The notes beneath the pieces were generated by a model. That model was not told where the DNA came from. It was given only the letters and a program-made list of their open reading frames with translations, and ran no database searches. This document shows positions 45,762 to 58,106 of a stretch of DNA of 64,000 nucleotides, piece by piece. A program made the translations under genes and the position numbers. The DNA is from Diospyros lotus (taxonomy: Eukaryota > Streptophyta > Magnoliopsida > Ericales > Ebenaceae), in NCBI RefSeq assembly GCF_014633365.1, contig NC_068340.1, positions 17,029,879 to 17,093,878 on the forward strand, read 5' to 3'. Each line of letters starts with the position of its first letter. The first letter of the stretch is position 1.

Positions 45762-48126
45762 TGTAACATCCCGAGTTTTGGAGATAAATATTAATTATTA
45801 ATGCCAGTGTTGAGGTCATTATTGAGTATTTGGAGATTTAAGGAAAAAAAAAATAATTTATGTGGTTTTGAGGAGATAAGAAATTAAGGTAATTAATTAA
45901 ATTATTTGGGAATATTTGTGGGAAAAAATGATGGAATTAAGTTGGTGAATTTTTGGGAATGTTCGGGGTATAAGTGTAATAAAGAGAAATGGGAGTTTCG
46001 GGTGTAAATGGGATTTTCGGAAGCTTTGGGGGCGCTGGTGTGAAATTTGGAAAGTGGCTGGAAGTCACCTTAAATTTAATGAGGGGTGTATATAGGGTGA
46101 GGGCGAGTGGCAGCCGGGTGGTCGCGCGCGAGGAAGGACTTGGGCGAGGCATGAGTTCGAGCCTGAGGGAGAGCAGACGCGCGCGAGGAAATTCGCTGAA
46201 ATTTTTCCAACTCAAGGAGGCCCAAAATGGCGTCGTTTGGTTGGGGTGGTGGAAGCTATGTGCGGCGCGCAATGTGTCGAGCGCTGGGCCCTTCGATTGC
46301 CTTGGCTGCTAAGCTTATTTTTTGCTTCCTTTTTAAGGTCGATTTCGGCTATTATGTGAGCAAGAAATGTAGAGAGAAATGGGGGAAAGAGGGGAGAGGC
46401 GCACAACAGTGGGAACATGAGGAAATTAGGAGATTTTTGGAATTAATTCGCGATTAAAGTGGTCAGGTGAGTGGGTAAAATTAGTATAAGCGTTATATGT
46501 TCAAATTATGGATTTTATACGATTAAACTATGAATTTTATGCAGTTAGATTTAATTAAATTGAGCCACCATTTTATTACTTCCTATATAACGCTTTACTT
46601 CGCAACGGAAACACAAAAGAGGAAGGAATCAGTCGATTGTAGGCAAGCTCCTAACCCTCTCCTCATGTTTTTAATTTCCTACAAGAGTCTCTGGGGTTTT
46701 TCGTATTTTATCCCTTCTCTTACCGTGACTCGGTACCACACATTAATAATGCAAATACGTTTGGTAACCAATTTATAATATGTGAGCTGTTGTCAAATCT
46801 ATGAATGGAGAGCTTGAACTAAATATGTGACTCCTGGTGATATTTATTTCCAACCTTCACGAGGCTTTGTATCGCTCCTACTTCTTTGAGAATGATGCCG
46901 AATCGATGTGGGTTAGGTTCTTAGAGAGTCGGGGAGACTTGATGTGATTGTGGCAGTTAACTAACCAGCCTCTGTCTAATCTTCAATAATGTCAAATATG
47001 CTAGACTCGCCAATAATGTAAGTAACAATGGGTGGTGTCCTTAATCTTGAAAGTAAAGCGGTACAAATACTTATGCCGTATAGGGGTTCATAACTTGACC
47101 CCGAAATCATATGTAATACCAACATGTGGATTTGTGAATATTGGGCTAATGTCTTATGCCATAAATGTGTTAGAAAAGTACAAATATGAGTTCAATGACG
47201 TGGATTTCATAAGGTGAAACATATGGGCTTTTTCCTGGAACAATCAGAATAAATATTCCCATAACAACTGTGTAAAGACCCTTGCATATACATGGTAGTG
47301 TGAGTTGCATATGATCATGCATGACATTGTATTTATTTTTATCAAGTGAGGGTTATGATGGGTAATTGTCCCCTCGGCCTTTGAGTGAGGGCACTGCTAT
47401 CGCTCTGCCGGTGACGTCCGGGCAGGTTAGGCGTGTGTTGCCATACCAAAGAGGGTGACGTATGGTTGATGAGTGTTATGGGTTGTGATATTGCATATGG
47501 TATCATTGAGCATATTGACATGAGTGAGCCTAAGGGCTATTTGTATTTTGTTGAGCATGTGCATGTGTTACATTATGATATGGAACCTTTCATGAGAATA
47601 CATGTAAAGAAAAGTAATGTGAACGTGAACGTGCATGACGGTGCACGGTATACAATATGAAATTGGCCCAAATGGCCATTTGTAAAATTATGAATACGTG
47701 CCACACAAACATGTGGAACCTGATGTGGGTATACTGAATATATGCAATAATGTATGACATGACGTGGGGAACGAATGTGGGAAGCCTTGTTAATGCTAGT
47801 TGTGGTGATTGATTCCCCTTTGTTTTAATTATGCTTGCTGAGCCTCGTGGCTCACTTTGTTTTAACATCATTCCAGGTTAAGGAAGGAAAGTTTGAGGTT
47901 AGATTCAGTGGTGTCGGATCCTTGCCGATGGCCATGTGTACGAGGCTCTCCTGACCGAAAAGATCCTTGGAGGTGAGTGTAAGCAAGGGCTCAGATGGGG
48001 GTGTTTCGTTAGATTTATTTAGTTGATGTTATGGTATGTATGTAAGAGCCCCCGAGATGTGTAATTTTAATCAATTTGCTTCTGCTAATGTAAATAAAGA
48101 TTGAGGTGAAAATCTAGGTCGTTACA
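45762..48126 (+). mobile_element. Solo LTR D
   Basis: Begins TGTAACATCCCGAG and ends TAGGTCGTTACA, 2365 bp, with perfect duplication CCAAT (45757-45761 and 48127-48131). It includes a GC-richer patch with 'AATGGCGTCGTTT' (about 46226), a block matching LTR C at 46640-46760 ('GCAAGCTCCTAACCCTCTCC', then a Pol II leader-like stretch), and a perfect stem-loop TGAGCC-TCGT-GGCTCA at 47839-47854. No coding domain is present. Confidence 0.9.
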
Positions 48127-48131
48127 CCAAT

Positions 48132-49028
48132 TTATGAGAAATATTTTCATAAGCTACGAAACACCTTGATCAATCATGCTCGACTTATACAAAATATATT
48201 TTGGTTATTTTCAAAGATATAACTATATGTATGAGCATAAAGTTTTCCAAAGGTATATAAAATGTTTTAGAAATCATCAAGAAACCAATTTTTTTGAAAA
48301 TATATTTCTGATAATATTTTCTCCATAAATCAAAATACAAATTTTTAACAATCTCCCCATTTTTGATATCTGAGCCCATTTGTTGATTATAAAACATTTT
48401 GACACAAGGGGCTATTAGAAATATATAGGGAGACATTTTTAGAAAAAATAGATTTTTAAGAAAACTTCCCCTAAAACTATTATCCCTTTCTCTCCTAAAT
48501 ATATTATATTCCCTAAATCTAATATATATTTTTTTTTCTCTCCCTTTTGACATAAACTCTTTTTCTCCCCCTTTTTTTCAACAATCAAAATTGCTCAAAA
48601 AGGATTTTGAAAAATATTTTGAGAAAACTCATAAGAAGGACTCATCCTAAAACATTGACTAATAACTTAGAAAGGAAGTTAGGAAGCTAGGAAACTCCCT
48701 CTGACTTATAGAATATATGACCACTTATGATCATTAAAATAATGTAAGATCCTAGGGTTTTTTTAAGAGGAAGAGTTAACTCCCCCTAATTCATAGCATA
48801 AACTAAGAAGTATAATGCAGAAGCATATTAAGAATACATAAAATAATGCAAGGCAGTTGTATAAGTAAATTAAGGGAAATGACATAGAATGAATTTAAAT
48901 ATATACTAAGGAAAGAATAAAAAAAATAGGCTTTTGTATTAAATAGTTAGACAGGAATTCACATAATTATTGAACACATATGTTAAACATTTTTCAAAAA
49001 TTACAATTTCCTAAAACGATCAGTGATT
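48132..49028 (-). mobile_element. Copia-like remnant, 3' region
   Basis: AT-rich host sequence resuming after LTR D. It contains CTCCCCATTTTTGAT (about 48353) and CTCCCCCTTTTTTTC (about 48564), whose minus strands are purine tracts (AAAAAGGGGGAG type) as found near the 3' end of SIRE-like elements. Confidence 0.4.
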
Positions 49029-51805
49029 CTATTCTTGTTCTTTTTCTAATTGACCTTGTCCTTTTTCTCCTTCTACTATTGGTTCTTCTATTGGTCTTTC
49101 CTCTTGCTCTTGAGCTCTTGCCTCTCATTCTTTTTCTTCTTCAGTTCCTTATTCTTCTTCTATTCTTTCTTTTCTTTGTTCTTACTCTGTTCTCTATTCT
49201 TCTTCATCCACAATAGTTCTTTATGACCTTTGTGATGTGGACTTGAATCTCCAAGAGGCATGCAAAATAGACTTTAGTTTAGCTACCCCATTTTCAAATT
49301 TTGATTCACCTATAGTTTGCCTTGACTCAAATTGATCTAGCCTCATGGCATCTTGATTCGTGAGTATTGAATTTACTAACTGGATAAAAAACTCATGCAA
49401 GGGAATTTGAGTTATCCTTTTAGAGAGAAAACTAAGAGGTTAAGGGAATGAAGATGATACTGGAGCTGGAAGAGGAGCACATGAGGGACCATCTTCTTGT
49501 GTAGGCTCATGAGATAGAAGAGGGTTTTTTGCTGGATGAGCTGGGTTCACTTCCTTTGAAGGCATCTTTCAGACTTCATTCTCATAGGATATTCCCATTC
49601 TTTTTAAGGTAGAGAAAGAGTAGGTGTCATAACGAGAGAGAGGGATAATTCTTCCAGGAAAATGATTGTTGGTGCTTTGAAGAATGAGAGTGATAAGCAT
49701 TCCAAACGGAAGTTTCCCTTTTTCTTCAACAATAACAAAATCATACATCTGGGAGAAAATGAGCAAGGGAAGATTAAACTTAATGTTTTTGATGGTGCAC
49801 CACATTAGGTCAAGGTTAAGAAATGTGATAAAGTGAAAGGATCCTGTTCTAATATTAATTGAGTGGGCAATAAAGTGTTGAAGAACCCTATTGTTGTGCC
49901 ATAAAAAATAGGTTGAGAAAAAATGAGAATTTTTAAAGAAAAAATAACAAGGCTCGTGGCAGTGTGCCACAAGCCTACTTGCGGCAAAGGGCTTACCGCA
50001 AGGGCCTTCCGGTAGTGTGCCGCAAGCCTCCTTTATGGTAGCGGCTTTGCAGCAAGTCTTGTGGCAGTGTGCCGCGAGCCTCCTTTGTGGAAGTGGCCTT
50101 ACGATAAGCCTTGGGGCAAGCCTTGTGGTAAGGCCTTGTTGTAGTGTGCCACAAGGCCTTGCGGCAAAAACTTGATTGTAGCCACACACCTCTAACATGG
50201 TTTATTCAACAAGTGACATGTGTCAGTACGAAGCATCCTTGAGAATTGTTCCCTATAAATACCTAGCTATAGGACATTGAAAAGGACTTCCAATTTCGGT
50301 AAAATTTGGACACTTTGAATGCATTTTTACTATTTTGATGAATAGTCATTGGGATCTGACACTGACTTTGGCATTGGAGGGTCTTCACGGTGGAAGATTC
50401 CCGTGAGCCTTTTAACCTATTTTCTAAGCATCAATAGGGCCAAATCCTTGTGGCGAAACTAAATCCTTGCGACGAGACCTAGCAGTGAAGGCAAAACCTT
50501 GCGGTGAGACCTTGTAGCGAAGGCAAAATCTTGTGGCAAAAACCTTGTGGATAAAGAGCTAGTGGCGAAACCTTGTAGCGAAAGAGCTAGTGGTGAAGCC
50601 TTGTGGCAAAAGAGCTAGTGGCGAAAGAGGTAGTGGCAAAGCCTTGTGGCAAAACCTTATGGCGAAAGAGCTAGTGGTGAAACTTTGGGGAGAAAGAGCT
50701 AGTGGCGAAGCCTTGTGGCGAAAGAGCGAAGGCAAAACCTTGTGGTAAAATCTTATGGCGAGACCTTATGGTGAAGGAAAATCCTTGCGGCTAGACTTAA
50801 CGGAAAAGTTAAAGCCTTGCGGAAAAACCTTGTGGTGAAGGAGCTTGTGGCGAGACTTAGCAGCGAAGTTAAAGCCTTGTGGAAAAACCTTGTGGTGAAG
50901 GAGCTTGTGGCGAAGAGCTTGTAGCGAAAAAGCTTGTTGCGATGACCTTGTGGCGAAGGAAGATCTTTGTGTCAAAGGAGCTTGTGGCAAAATCCTTGCG
51001 GAGAACTCCCTTGAAGCAACTTCTAGTACTACAACCTAACTTCACCTGACACCAAGCTCAAGTGGACCCCACATCATAAATTTTAATTGTTGTATTTTTT
51101 GTAACAACACCTGTGTTCTAGGTCAAGAAAATCATGAGCTGCAGGATGATTATCGATTGAAAAGGATTCCTTTTTCCCGATTAACTCAAACCATACTTCA
51201 TCATGATTAAACTCTAGGTCTTCTTTGCCAATCTTATAATTGTTTAGACTTGGCATGGTTATAAATTTCTCATTTATTAGTGTATTCTTTTCCTCCAAAT
51301 CTATATTTAAGACTATCTAGAGCGTATTGTTCTTACTTGTTTGGTTTAAGAGACTTGGGAAGATTGGCATAAGATTCTGCTAGGGCTTTGAGTAAATAGG
51401 TAGATTTAATGAGGATAGGTTAATCCACCCCATGTTAATTATCCATGTTTTTAAATTTAACCCAAAATTTTCTTTTCCCAACCCATCCCAATCTTGTTTC
51501 TACTAGCTAGGTGCATAACCTCTAGCTAGGACACTTGAGTACAGACTCTTGTGGCAGTCATTCTTGAAATAAGTTGTTTGAGAGAGAGTGGGTGGTTTAT
51601 TGCCAGGGTTAGATGTAAATATTGATGGATTTTTAGTTCTAGGCTTCTTAGAGGCAGAGTGTTTCTTAGAAGAGGAAGCAATTTATTTTTGTTTTGGAGA
51701 TATTTTGGATGGTTCGATTTTGATTATAAGAGTTCCAAATGGGAGATGCTTTTCAATAAACCGATGAGATGAAGATAAGGATGGATTGAAACAAGAAGAT
51801 TTCAT
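49029..51805 (-). pseudogene. Broken retroelement ORF (plant transposon protein type)
   Basis: A degenerate minus-strand coding sequence. It begins with an ATG at 51803-51805 (MKSSCF...), with in-frame stops soon after. It continues through a segment at 51083-51298 (TMPSLNNYKI...). The best-preserved block is 49569-49950, with motifs such as LDLMWCTIKN, NLPLLIFSQM and LPFGMLITLI. These resemble the 'putative plant transposon protein' domain of retroelement accessory ORFs; that family match is from memory. The C-terminus is glutamate-rich (about 49030-49200), ending at the TAG at 49029-49031, with several internal stops. A TATAAAT motif lies ~105 bp upstream of the ATG (51909-51915, minus). 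The frame is split by the insertion at 49951-51102. Not functional. Confidence 0.5.
49951..51102. repeat. GC-richer insertion with minisatellites
   Basis: The coding similarity of the surrounding pseudogene breaks here. TAACAA occurs at both edges (49945-49950 and 51102-51107), a possible target duplication. The left part (49951-50175) repeats GTGTGCCGCAAGCCTCCTT-type units. The middle has a CTATAAATACC box (about 50262) and a 'CACTGACTTTGGCATTGGAG' R-like motif (about 50361). The right part (50440-51000) is a minisatellite of GCCTTGTGGCGAAAGAGCTAG-type units. Ends are not TG/CA, so the element class is unknown. Confidence 0.45.
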
Positions 51806-52430
51806 GTAAGAATATGAAGGAATGATCGAGGGTTACCTGGGAGGAAGATCCAAGGAGCTTGGTCTTGAGAAAGATGTGAGTGAGAGGATTTTAGTTGAGT
51901 GGATTTTTATTTATACTAGTGTGTTCAGTGCTTAAACTTCTTAAGTTGTTTTGAAAATACTCGACTAACTTTTCTATTTACTTGAGTGACTTTTTGGGTA
52001 TTTGATGCATACTTGAGTATTTGAATATTGTAATTGATTGAGACCTTTGATTAGTCGAGTGACTTAGGCAAGTTACTCGATTAAGGTTTGCCACCTCTCG
52101 ACCTAGAATTTTTTCTCGACTAAAGATCTAAATTACTTGACTAGATTTTTTATAAGAACTTTCTTACTCGATTATTTAGATATTTTCACTTGATTGATGA
52201 TTGGACCTATTCAATTAGAGAAATAGCATATTTGACTATAAACCAAATTTACTCGACTATTTGGACAAATCTCGATAACCTTTCACTTAGTTTTGATCTT
52301 GGAAAGCTAAATTTTTTCTAATGGTTTAACTAGATAACACCATTGATTATATTTTTCCTTAGTAGATAAATATTCTTTTACATTGTTTAAACACGATGTT
52401 GCCTTAAGAATTTATAGCCTAGGTACTTTT
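51806..52430 (-). other. Upstream region of the broken ORF, copia-like
   Basis: Contains the TATAAAT motif at 51909-51915 (minus) and, at 51950-52290, repeated ACTCGACTA-type motifs like those at 44.8-45.7 kb. This may be part of the same old element. Confidence 0.35.
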
Positions 52431-53085
52431 TGTTAGTGTTGTGTGCCTTAATGCTAGATTTGGATGACATCTAGCGAGCGTGTAACTGGTCGCTTTAATT
52501 ATATCTTTGTATCTATTTATAAAAGGCAAGGTTTCTTCATTCATGAGCTCTCTAATTTAACACATGAATAAGTCCTTGGATATTCTATTTGGGAATCCTA
52601 TTCTCAAGGTGTTGAGATTGTAAAACAAGATTCTCAAGTAATAAGATTTCTTAAACTATTTCTAGTTCATAGATTCTTTGGATGTGGACTTCGATTAGTC
52701 GAGTATGGACTAGGTTACTGCCTCGTTCAGCATGAGATACTAATGGGAGGGTGATGTGTCACATGCCACATGACATGAGATGTCGCTAGTAAACTTATGG
52801 GTGATTTTTTGGGGAATAGCCAACCGAATGTCACATTGATGATATACCACATGGCATGGTGGATAATTGTCTTGTTGTCAGGCTGCAATGGTGTGTTGAT
52901 CATCGGACTTGAACCAACACGGTTGTTTTGTATATTGGTGGGGGGATTTTCTAATGAACAGAACCATCCAATTGGGAGGTGAAAAGTTTTATCTATGTGG
53001 TTCTGTATTGCTGGTATATGGAGACAAGTATTAGGAATATGATCTATCACATTCGTTAGTAATTGATGGGGTGAACATTCTATGT
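52431..53085 (+). mobile_element. LTR-like start of a second host element
   Basis: Starts TGTTAGTGTTGTGTGCC with a consensus TATAAAAG box at 52518-52525 and a leader-like stretch behind it, as in plant LTRs. The sequence continues after LTR F2 at 59086-60330 with non-coding mixed-composition DNA, as in large retrotransposon derivatives lacking genes. A second LTR was not found. Confidence 0.4.
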
Positions 53086-54074
53086 TGTAACACCCCAAAT
53101 TTCTCGAGCGTATTATAACTTAGGATTTTGGGAATATAAAAATTTTTCATATCACAATCGCTGTCATATATCACACAATATCCCAAAAGCCCTAATTTTC
53201 ACCTTCTTAGCTTAACAAACCCAATAATCGAATAGCTAAGATAGATGTTAAAATTTCAAATGCAGAAGCTAGATCAAACTTGATATGGTTCACAACCATA
53301 ATACTTTATTTATCATAAATAAAATTTTTTAAGACGTCTACAAAATATATTACATGGACATCATCTCTCACAATTGATAACTGAACGTCTTAAACACATC
53401 GAAATCATACATAGATATGATAAACATGCTACAAGTAAACTTATTCTTTAGCTACCTCATTTCCCTTAGAGCTGCTTGTCGAACTGGAACGTTTGAATAT
53501 TCCAAGGACATAGTCTAATTAGAAGATGAATCTTCTAGTGAGAAACTCCAAAAAAAAAAAAAAAAAAAAAACAGTTTATATCAATGCATGAACAAGTATA
53601 AAATGTATGAGAAAAATAATGAGAACTACTCCGAAGTGCCTCATGAATACATCAGCCTCCTCCAACGAGAGCTTTCTCAATGGCGCACGCATAGCGCCTC
53701 TCGGGAGGTCCCTAACCATGTCACCTTGGCCCGACCTCATAGAACTCATGCAAGCACCACATCCGTTGTCCCTTAGACTCACGATCTTCCCCACGAGAGC
53801 TTTCTCGATGGCACACGCATAGCGCCTCTCGGGGGATATTCGACTTTTTCCCTCAGCTAACAACAAATAGGTACAACAGTATGGCCATACAAATTTTATA
53901 AATGCAACAATTAAAAAGCCAATAGCATATATTTTTCAGAAAAATACATTTCATATATGCAATATGATTTCACGTAAGAGAATAACAAGAGTTTACGTAT
54001 AAGAACTTCACGAAACATGTCTCATGCAATAGAAGTCTCTCATAAGAGAATAAAAATAGGATTTGGAGTATAGG

Positions 54075-56684
54075 TGTAATACCCGGTATTACATGGTGTT
54101 GAAAATAAATACTTTTTGATTATTTTGAAAGGACCTCGGGTGGTCCGGGAAGCCCAAGGGTCAATATCGAGAAATTAATTAATAAAATTGTCGAATTGGC
54201 AGTTGAGCGTGCCTCGGGACTTGGATGTCCAGGGAAGAAGGCAAGGGATTGGTGAGCGTCTTGAGATGAGGATAATGACATTGGAAGCGGTCCGATCGGG
54301 AATAAATTTCGAAATAAATTCTGTATAAGCCCGAGTGGGTGCCAATACCGAATAGTCGGAGGGGACCTCTTGGAAGCTAAGGGGACCCTAGGGGTGGTTC
54401 GGTTTTCTGAGTAAGGCAACCCTTAGGTGTTTTCGGGTCGATTAAAAGTCCCGTGTAGGTGCAGGGACAAGGTCGGTATTCCCGAGTAGTGGTCGGTTAT
54501 TAATTTCGAATAAACCGAGATTTTTAGGGGCTTAATTATAATTAATTTAAGCATTGGGAGGGCCCAAGTGTAATTATAAAAATCCTAAAGTGCAATTAAT
54601 AGTTCCCAAGTGGAAATAGTGATATTAAATGGAGTAAATGTGTAATTTAATTATATATATATGTATATATTTCGGTGTGTGCGTGTAAAGGGGGAGGAAG
54701 CTTCCTTGAAGCTTCCTCATGTGTTCTTTGAATATTTGAAATCAAAAGCAGGGAGACAGCATGGCCGAGAGGGCCATCCGCGCGCGAGAAAGAAAGTGAT
54801 CGAGAGAGAGCTTTACCGAGAGAGAGAGGGAGCTTGGCCGAGGCAAGCAATGGCCAAGAGAGAGAGAGAGAGCGTTGAGAGAGCCTGTTGGCCGATCGAC
54901 CATGGCAGCCGCTGCCATGGCCGAAGAAGAAGAGTTGCAACAGCAGCGGCCACGGCAGCGAGGGCTGGTTTGGTGGTTGTAATAGCGCAATGGCCGGCTG
55001 CAGCAACTTGTGGAGGAGCGAGCAATGGCGGTGGAAGGCAACCAGGAGCTTCGACCGACAACCATGGCGGACGCGAGGATGTGCAGCGGCTGCTATGCAC
55101 GCGTGAAGCCGGTGGCGGATGCTGCTCACGATGACGGCGGTAGCGGTGCAGCTGGTGGCGGTCGACGGCGAGCCAGATGACGGCAACGGTGAAGGCCAGA
55201 GGCGCCGGTGGCTGCTGCGCGTGGGAAGAAGAGGAAGATGGATGCGAAGAAGGAAGAAGAACAGGGGCTATGCGCGCGGGAGGGAGAAATGGAGAAGAAG
55301 AAGAAGAATAAAAAAAGAAAAGAAAAGAAAATAATGAAAAATGAGAAAATAAGGGGAAAATAGCTGGAAAATCCCAAAAAAATGGGAGAAAAGTCTGGAG
55401 AGTATTTTGGGGCTCAATGAGCGTGCCAGAAGCTCGAAAATGGGGTTTTGAGCACAAGGTGGCCTCTCATGAGGCATTGCCGAGTGAGCGTTTTCCCGAT
55501 GTCTTCTCCAGAATTAATCGAGGTAATTAATTTATTTCCTTTCAAAATAATTTGATTATGAGAGATAATGAATTGTGTCGTATTGGTTGGATTGAACGCT
55601 CAGTGGGGTTGATTGGAAGTTGTTGTCGGTGTGTGTGTGTGGCGAAGTTGAGGGCATTGGTTTAATGCCGGATGTTGATAGAGTTGGGTTTTTGTGTGTT
55701 TGCCTCTAGGTTCGATCAGGAAGGCGGTAATCCTAGAAGAGCTCGGAGTTCGGGCTGGCGTTCTTGCCGAGGCAGAGACGAGGCTTCGAGCCAGGTAAGG
55801 GATGGCCCCATGTGGAGGTGGCCTTGTAAGTTGGTAAATGTGTTTGATAATGTTTTTATGTTGCATTGGCATGTAGTGGTTATATCTTGTGTGATGCAAG
55901 CTCTAGTGGACCTGTGGCCATAAGGAGGACTAGTGGTGGGGGCTGATAGGTTGATGCCTCAAACCTTGGAGGGTTGTGAGGATGTGTGAGCCTAGCCTCA
56001 TTTGCATGCATTTGGCATACATAAACATGATTATACTCATATTTACATGCATTGCACCCTTACTGAGTCTTTATGACTCATGAGATTTTTACCTCATGTG
56101 TAGATGATGCAAGTCCGGATGCAAGCACGGATGGCGCCGGGAGGCCGTTGTGGCAACTAGCTGAGTTGCCCGAGTTATGTATTTTTAATATTGCTTGTAT
56201 GTAGCCAGGGCGTGGTATATGTATACCCTTGTGAGTAAATGTATACTTGTTGAGAGTTGGTTGTATCTAATTGTTGTAATCATCGAAGAGTGATAAATGA
56301 TTGTGAAATTGTTCATTATATATATGGCTTGGGTTATTGAAGCCAAGTTCGGATCGAGTAAAGATCAGCGAGGTATGTTCTCATAAATCCCCAATACTTA
56401 GCGAAGTGTTTGTATGCTAGCTTTGTGCCTGGGTCACCTCTGGCTTGCTATGGGGCGAGCTGAAGAGAGGTGAAGCTCACTCGGGTTTTGGGTCTCAGTC
56501 CGCTGTGTCTTCTTGATTGAGTTAGGACCGATTCCTGAGTGGAGCGAAGGGAAGGACGAAGCCTAGTTCCCACCTAGGGCGTTTCTCTTGAAACATAGTC
56601 AAACCCTTCAGTTGTGGTTTGATAGGTGAGTAATCTGGTCAATTATTTACCAGTGGCACCCGTAAGTGGGAGCGGGTTGTTACA
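54075..56684 (+). mobile_element. Solo LTR B (same family as LTR A)
   Basis: Begins TGTAATACCCGGTATTACA and ends GCGGGTTGTTACA, 2610 bp, with perfect duplication ATAGG (54070-54074 and 56685-56689). It aligns with LTR A throughout, including the TATATA-rich promoter area (54650-54670), GA-rich leader, GC-rich region (54770-55280), stem-loop TGAGTC..GACTCA (56064-56080) and U5 module. At 55991-55995 it carries the uninterrupted GCCTAGCCTCATTTG sequence that corresponds to the Athila insertion site in LTR A. Confidence 0.92.
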
Positions 56685-56884
56685 ATAGGAGTCTCACTTT
56701 GTTGGTTTATCTCTTGGACGGTACGATTTCACTGCAATCGGCCTAGGTTTTTGTAGAAAATATGTGTTTCGAAAAACCTAACCTCAAATATTTTTACATA
56801 GGGTTGAAGGGCATTAAATTAGGGACAAAATTGGAAAATTTGAAGAAAAATGAAGCCCTAATGCACCCTGGAAAGGTGGGCCAC

Positions 56885-58106
56885 TGATAGCATGCATATT
56901 TATACCATATTTTGGCATTTCACCTCATTCTTATTAGGCCATTTGAAGCAATTTTTGCTGATATTTCATTGTTTCTATTTTATTATGCTTCAAATTGTCC
57001 TTACACTATTTTCTATCTTACCTCTACTCTATGAATCCAGGCTTTAGGGAATATTGGATGGGCTAGAGCTTTGGCTCAACTAAAGGAGCTTGGGCCTACT
57101 AAAGGAGCTTGGGCCTACTAAAGGAGCTTGGGCCTACTTTCAAGGAGCTTGGGCCTACAATCAAAGGAGCAGACTTGGTCTCACTTGTTTTCTGTTGGGC
57201 TAGGCCCAACCCTAGCCTCCCTAGCCTTTCCTTTCTTGGCCATGTATTTAAGGCCTCTTAGCATTAATTTTCAGGGATCATCATATAGATAGAGAGGAGA
57301 AAATAGAGAGGATTCTGCCCGTTTTTGTTGTTGTAGCACTTTCCTGTTTTTTTTTACATCTTTTGTTCCATTTTGTTTTCCTTTCTGTAATGATAGGCTA
57401 GAACACTTTGTAACCGGTTGTGTGTCTTGAATCCATGTGGAATTTGAGTCCCGGATGAGCTACAAGAATCTGGTTTGTTGTTTGTTTCTTATTCATTTCT
57501 ATTTGGTTTAGTTTGAGCAGATTTGTGAATGCATGGAGTTCATGGCAGGTTTGTGTGAACTTGCATGGTTTCACTTTCTGTTAAATGCTTAAGAGAACAG
57601 AATGTTATAGCCGGTTGGTATAACATCTCGGAAATGAATATTGTGTGCTTGAACGGTTGTTCTTGCATAGGTCCGGATAGGTTGAATAGAGAGTGAATGG
57701 TTGCATTTTGTTTGCAAGAGATTTCTGCATTCATTTTGTTATTTCCAATCATTCTAATCCTTGGACGGTTGTTGGGGATGCTTTGAGTTTGTTTTCCGGA
57801 GATCAAAGCATCTAGCAAACCAAGATATATAGAGTGGACAAGGAAGATTTCACATAGGAGACAAATACACAGCCGGTTGCACTCCTCTTATTGATTTTTC
57901 ATCCATCTTCATCTTTCTGTTTTGCCAATTAGTTTTCTGTCAAAACCCCCCCCCAAACAAACTGTTATTGGTTATGTTGGTTCTCCTTTGTTGGTAGAAG
58001 AAAGTGAGGCTCCTTGTGAGAGATGACCTAGGGTGCACTTTGCTGCAAACTAGAGAAGAGATGCAAACATAGATCTCTAATTCTGGAGTGGTTCGATAGC
58101 CGGCCA
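56885..58106 (+). mobile_element. Athila-family solo LTR
   Basis: Begins TGATAGCATGC and ends TAGCCGGCCA, 1222 bp, with perfect duplication GCCAC (56880-56884 and 58107-58111). It is the same family as the LTRs of the 32.3-42.9 kb element but in the opposite orientation and more diverged. It has four copies of the GGAGCTTGGGCCTAC unit (57084-57160), against two and one in the other LTRs. TATTTAAG box at 57245-57252. Confidence 0.95.

Noticed and set aside
50440..51000. CRISPR-like array
   Set aside because: The repeats are contiguous degenerate minisatellite units without unique spacers, in plant nuclear DNA.
54647..55457. Overlapping frames of up to 214 codons in LTR B
   Set aside because: Same situation as LTR A: several overlapping frames on both strands in a GC-rich LTR block, none with a recognisable domain.
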